Shown here: piece after piece, positions 45,207-48,002 of the stretch | Layout: the number at the start of each line of letters is the position of its first letter | How positions within the stretch are numbered: the stretch's first letter is position 1 | DNA from: an uncultured Gammaproteobacteria bacterium | Lineage (GTDB): Bacteria > Pseudomonadota > Gammaproteobacteria > PS1 > Pseudothioglobaceae | Reading direction: 5' to 3' | DNA: 48,002 nucleotides | NCBI GenBank assembly: GCA_913020715.1 | Contig: CAJVZH010000015.1 | Span: 1-48,002 of the forward strand | Made by a program: the position numbers and the translations under genes | The notes under the pieces: generated by a model | Database searches by the model: none | What the model was told of the DNA's origin: nothing | The model's input: only the letters and a program-made list of their open reading frames with translations

Positions 45207-46685
45207 ATGACAGATTTAGAACTTCACGTAAACGAACCAGGCAGAGCTGAGCTGGTTAAAGAAGTGGCAAGAAAAATCGAAGCTCTAGGCGTTACTTACG
45301 TTTACTACCAATTCGTATCAGTTACTGGTCGTATTGTAGGTAAAGGTATTCCAGGACGTCATTGGGAGCGTTTAGCTGAAAAAGGTTTTCAGTTAGTATA
45401 CGGTTCAACAGCAAACTTATATATTGATCGTCACGGCGACTACATTGGTTATGGTCCAGAAGCTTCTGAGCTTGTTGGTCTGCCAGATCCAGACACTTTT
45501 TGTCAACTTCCGTGGGACAAGCGTGTAGCGCGCGTATTCTGCAGACTTTACAGAAACCGTGAAGAGCGTGAGAATCCAGGTCAGGCGTTAACGTCAGACT
45601 GTCGTGGTAACTTGCACAGAATCCATAAAGAATTCCAAGACAAGCATGGTCTAGACATGCGTTGTGGTACTGAGCCAGAAATGATGTGGCTCAAGAAAGG
45701 TGAAGATGGCATGCCTAACGGTGGTGTTACTAAGCCAAGTTGCTACCATATTGACCAGTTCGAAGAGCTTCGCCCTGTATTCATGAAAGTGATTGAGTAT
45801 TCAGAGCAGATGGGTCTTGATATTATTCAAGGTGACCACGAAGACGCTCCAGGCCAGTTAGAGCTTAATACACAGTTCGACGATGTATTGCGTAACGCTG
45901 ACCGTTTAACAACTTACCGTCAAATTTGTGCACAAGTTGCACGTGAGTTTGGCCTTATTGCTTGCTTCATGTCTAAGCCGTTTATGGGTGTATCAGCCTC
46001 AGGTTGTCACCATAACATGTCTTTGTGGAAAGGTGGTAACGAGATATTCAAACCAGAAATCGCTGGCGACACAGATGAATTGCCTGGTATGCCGGGTTGT
46101 TTCACTTACCGTGAAGGTGGTGACAACACATTTATGCCGGATCCATCAATCGACGAGAAAATGCCAGGACCAATCGGCCTTAACTCTATCGGTGGTGTAA
46201 TCGCGCATTTGCCAGCATTGACTTCAATCGGTTCTTCGACAGTAAACTCTTACCGTCGTCTTTGGGACACAGGATTTTGGGCGCCAATCTTTGCTGACTG
46301 GGGTTACCAAAACCGCACTTGTGCTTTGCGTGTATCTGCGCCAGGTCGTTTCGAATACCGTTCAGTTGACTCAATGGTTAACCCGTACTTAATGGGTGCA
46401 GCATTATTGATGGCAATGGGCGATGGTATCGACAACAACATGGACGCTGGTGAAGCCGAAGAGCGTAATATTTATGCTGCGATGGAAGCGGGTAAAGAAG
46501 TTAAGAAACTGCCTATGACTTTAGGTGATGCTTTGACTGAACTTGCCAACGATGAAGTAGTTAAATCTGCAATGCCGGGTGAAATGTACACAGTGTTCGA
46601 ACACTATAAGAGAGACGAGTGGGAGCGCTTTAACCATACGGTTACAGATTGGGACTTAGAAACTTACTTGGATTGCCTACCATAG
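45207..46685 (+). CDS. gmaS: Gamma-glutamylmethylamide synthetase (GlnT-like)
   Basis: GmaS joins glutamate and methylamine with ATP to give gamma-glutamylmethylamide, the first step of the N-methylglutamate pathway. The 492-aa glutamine-synthetase-fold protein has the glutamate-binding RCGTEPEMMW, GDHEDAPGQLELNTQFDD (metal and nucleotide region), SASGCHHNMSLW, GLNSIGGVIAHLPAL, and NRTCALRVSAPGRFEYRSVD. It is shorter at the N-terminus of GSI motifs and fits the GlnT/GMAS branch, though longer than the usual 435-450 aa. The call over plain GlnT rests on the mgsA-mgsB neighbours. A GGAGAGA ribosome binding site precedes the ATG. Confidence 0.88.
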   Translation: MTDLELHVNEPGRAELVKEVARKIEALGVTYVYYQFVSVTGRIVGKGIPGRHWERLAEKGFQLVYGSTANLYIDRHGDYIGYGPEASELVGLPDPDTFCQLPWDKRVARVFCRLYRNREERENPGQALTSDCRGNLHRIHKEFQDKHGLDMRCGTEPEMMWLKKGEDGMPNGGVTKPSCYHIDQFEELRPVFMKVIEYSEQMGLDIIQGDHEDAPGQLELNTQFDDVLRNADRLTTYRQICAQVAREFGLIACFMSKPFMGVSASGCHHNMSLWKGGNEIFKPEIAGDTDELPGMPGCFTYREGGDNTFMPDPSIDEKMPGPIGLNSIGGVIAHLPALTSIGSSTVNSYRRLWDTGFWAPIFADWGYQNRTCALRVSAPGRFEYRSVDSMVNPYLMGAALLMAMGDGIDNNMDAGEAEERNIYAAMEAGKEVKKLPMTLGDALTELANDEVVKSAMPGEMYTVFEHYKRDEWERFNHTVTDWDLETYLDCLP

Positions 46686-46714
46686 GGTAGAGCCATTTAA
46701 GTTTCTAATTAGAA

Positions 46715-46742
46715 TGCTCGCCTCAAAAGGCGAGCACTTTTT
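46715..46742 (+). terminator. Terminator-like hairpin between gmaS and mgsA
   Basis: TGCTCGCCT (46715-46723) pairs perfectly with AGGCGAGCA (46728-46736) over a CAAA loop, followed by CTTTTT. It lies inside the presumed operon, so gmaS mRNA would be made in excess over mgs mRNA. Confidence 0.85.
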
Positions 46743-46759
46743 ACATAGGAGTAATATAT

Positions 46760-47698
46760 ATGTGTGGAATAGCAGGAATTATTCATAAGAAAGGCGGAGC
46801 GTCTGAAAACATCGGTGCACAAATGACCGACATGTTGCAGGCTTTGAAGCACAGGGGGCCGGATTCAACTGGCTATGCAGTATACGGTGAGGACAACGGT
46901 AACCAAATTATGCGTCTTAAGGTTGCAGAAGCAATCGAATTAGAAGGCAGCTTCAGCATTCACGCTGAAATCGCAGAGCGCATTGCATTGGTTGACTCAC
47001 GTTTATCTGAAGCTGGTGTTAAGGTGGTTAGTAAAGAGAACTCAACTGAGTATTCTCTTAGATACGAACTAGACTTTTCTGGCGACATGAAAAAAATTGC
47101 TGACTTTATTGAAGACATCGAAGGTGTTGAAATTTTGTCGGTTGGTAACACATTAGAGTTAATTAAGGATCTTGGTGATGCGTCAGTTGTTTCTTCGCAA
47201 TACGGCCTAAATGACTTTAACGGTACTCACGCAATCGGTCATACGCGTATGGCGACAGAGTCGGATATTGATATTCGTTCTGCTCACCCATACTGGGCGT
47301 ACCCGTTTAGTGACATTGCTGTTGTTCACAACGGTCAGTTAACTAACTACTGGACAAACAGACGTGACCTTGAGCGTAAAGGCAACCGTTTTTCGTCTAA
47401 CTGTGACTCAGAATTGATTGCGGTATACATTGCAAACAAAATGAGCGAAGGTGTTGATTTGGAAACAGCGATGAGAGAGTCTATCGACTTCCTTGACGGC
47501 GTTTTCACTTACCTTGTAACGACTAAAGACCAATTGGGTATGGCGAAAGATTGTATGGCTGCTAAACCAATGGTTGTATACGAAGGTGATGATATGATTG
47601 CTTTAGCTTCTGAAGAAGTTGCGATCAGAAAATTATTTGATCATCAAATTCACACATTTGACCCTTATGATGGAGAGGTAAAAGTATGGCAACATTAA
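46760..47698 (+). CDS. mgsA: N-methylglutamate synthase subunit A (class II amidotransferase)
   Basis: MgsA is the glutaminase-type subunit of N-methylglutamate synthase, which moves the methylamine group from gamma-glutamylmethylamide to make N-methylglutamate. The 312-aa Ntn-hydrolase starts MCGIAGIIHKKGG with the nucleophilic Cys2, then ALKHRGPDSTGYAVYG, GTHAIGHTRMATESDID, VVHNGQLTNYW and FSSNCDSELIA. It is GlxB-like. The AGGAG site precedes the start, and the end overlaps mgsB by 13 bases. Confidence 0.9.
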   Translation: MCGIAGIIHKKGGASENIGAQMTDMLQALKHRGPDSTGYAVYGEDNGNQIMRLKVAEAIELEGSFSIHAEIAERIALVDSRLSEAGVKVVSKENSTEYSLRYELDFSGDMKKIADFIEDIEGVEILSVGNTLELIKDLGDASVVSSQYGLNDFNGTHAIGHTRMATESDIDIRSAHPYWAYPFSDIAVVHNGQLTNYWTNRRDLERKGNRFSSNCDSELIAVYIANKMSEGVDLETAMRESIDFLDGVFTYLVTTKDQLGMAKDCMAAKPMVVYEGDDMIALASEEVAIRKLFDHQIHTFDPYDGEVKVWQH

Positions 47699-48002
47699 AA
47701 GACACTAAGTCTCATGACATGGGACTTCACGAGGAGTCTCTAAAAGGACGTACTCAACAACGTTTCTTCTCAGTTGACGAAACTTCAAACTTGACGTATT
47801 TCAACTCATTTGAAGTTGATACTGATAAGGCAGCAACAATTGACGCTCTAGAGATGACTCCTAGAGAAATCAATATTGCAATTAGAGAGTTAATGGAAAG
47901 CGGTGTGGGCAGTATTACTGTTGACAACCCTATGTCACGCCACGGTGTTGGTGTTGGTATCCTTAACCGTTTAAAGCTTACTTTCAATGATAGCTTGGGC
48001 TA
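47686..48002 (+). CDS. mgsB: N-methylglutamate synthase subunit B (3' end missing)
   Basis: The frame from ATG 47686, overlapping the end of mgsA, runs to the window edge (105 codons): MATLKDTKSHDMGLHEESLK, then SFEVDTDKAATIDALEMTPR and SGVGSITVDNPMSRHGVGVG. This is the start of the GlxC-like subunit, homologous to the C-terminal GXGXG beta-helix domain of glutamate synthase. mgsC, and possibly the N-methylglutamate dehydrogenase genes, are expected beyond the window. Confidence 0.85.
   Translation, partial: MATLKDTKSHDMGLHEESLKGRTQQRFFSVDETSNLTYFNSFEVDTDKAATIDALEMTPREINIAIRELMESGVGSITVDNPMSRHGVGVGILNRLKLTFNDSLG

Overview
The window looks like chromosome of an AT-leaning gammaproteobacterium. 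The evidence is a hupB-tRNA-ppiD neighbourhood, a thrS-infC-rpmI-rplT-pheS-pheT-ihfA block with an AUU start on infC, and FabI with E. coli-like active-site numbering. Together with a methylated-amine/C1 gene set, this fits a marine, oligotroph-like lineage; the SUP05/Arctic96BD-19 ('Thioglobus') group or a marine methylotroph are my best guesses. That placement is inference, because no 16S or phylogenetic marker search was possible. No CRISPR array, insertion sequence, integrase or prophage was seen.

Layout. 1-1685: the end of a cytochrome c maturation operon (ccmC partial, ccmD, ccmE, ccmG; no ccmF here). 1836-4440: hupB, tRNA-Val, tRNA-Asp and ppiD. 4462-10299: fabI, lspA, a secreted DUF1566-type protein overlapping recJ, two small secreted proteins on the minus strand (one of only 53 aa) and an MFS transporter. 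10417-17250: the translation block ending in ihfA. 17320-19882: a four-gene minus-strand operon (AlkD-like, NIF3-like, AI-2E/PerM family, unknown). 19926-21390: msrA, moeB and a broken GNAT gene. 21673-26298: a 1541-aa exported protein made of about 41 Sel1-like repeats. 26722-28966: tdh-kbl. 29054-32360: a Cys-rich CWC protein, a small unknown, def, and the glutathione-dependent formaldehyde oxidation pair frmA-fghA. 32458-35996: a luciferase-family flavin monooxygenase, a tautomerase, an alpha/beta hydrolase and a class-V aminotransferase in tight series. 36155-37709: a divergent Amt with a 53-aa single-pass membrane protein. 37780-42458: a PhyH-type dioxygenase and sucB/sucA on the minus strand. 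42808-48002: a betaine-homocysteine methyltransferase-like gene, an XRE-cupin regulator, gmaS, mgsA and the start of mgsB (cut by the window end).

How the genes may work together. The right end carries the first part of the N-methylglutamate route for methylamine: gamma-glutamylmethylamide synthetase (GmaS) followed by the subunits of N-methylglutamate synthase (MgsA, MgsB, presumably MgsC beyond the window). Formaldehyde from this route, or from betaine demethylation, could be oxidised by FrmA and FghA. The Amt plus its tiny partner is a candidate methylammonium/ammonium importer, and the BHMT-like enzyme points to glycine betaine as a further methylated-amine source. The XRE-cupin gene beside gmaS is the obvious candidate regulator. 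Its own promoter and the bhmT upstream region carry inverted repeats of the same 8-3-8 design, with AGTTT outer arms.

The most interesting points are this candidate regulon, the Amt-micropeptide pair, the terminator between gmaS and mgsA, the giant Sel1 protein, the tRNA promoter that seems to bypass the hupB terminator, and the monooxygenase-tautomerase-hydrolase-aminotransferase cassette.
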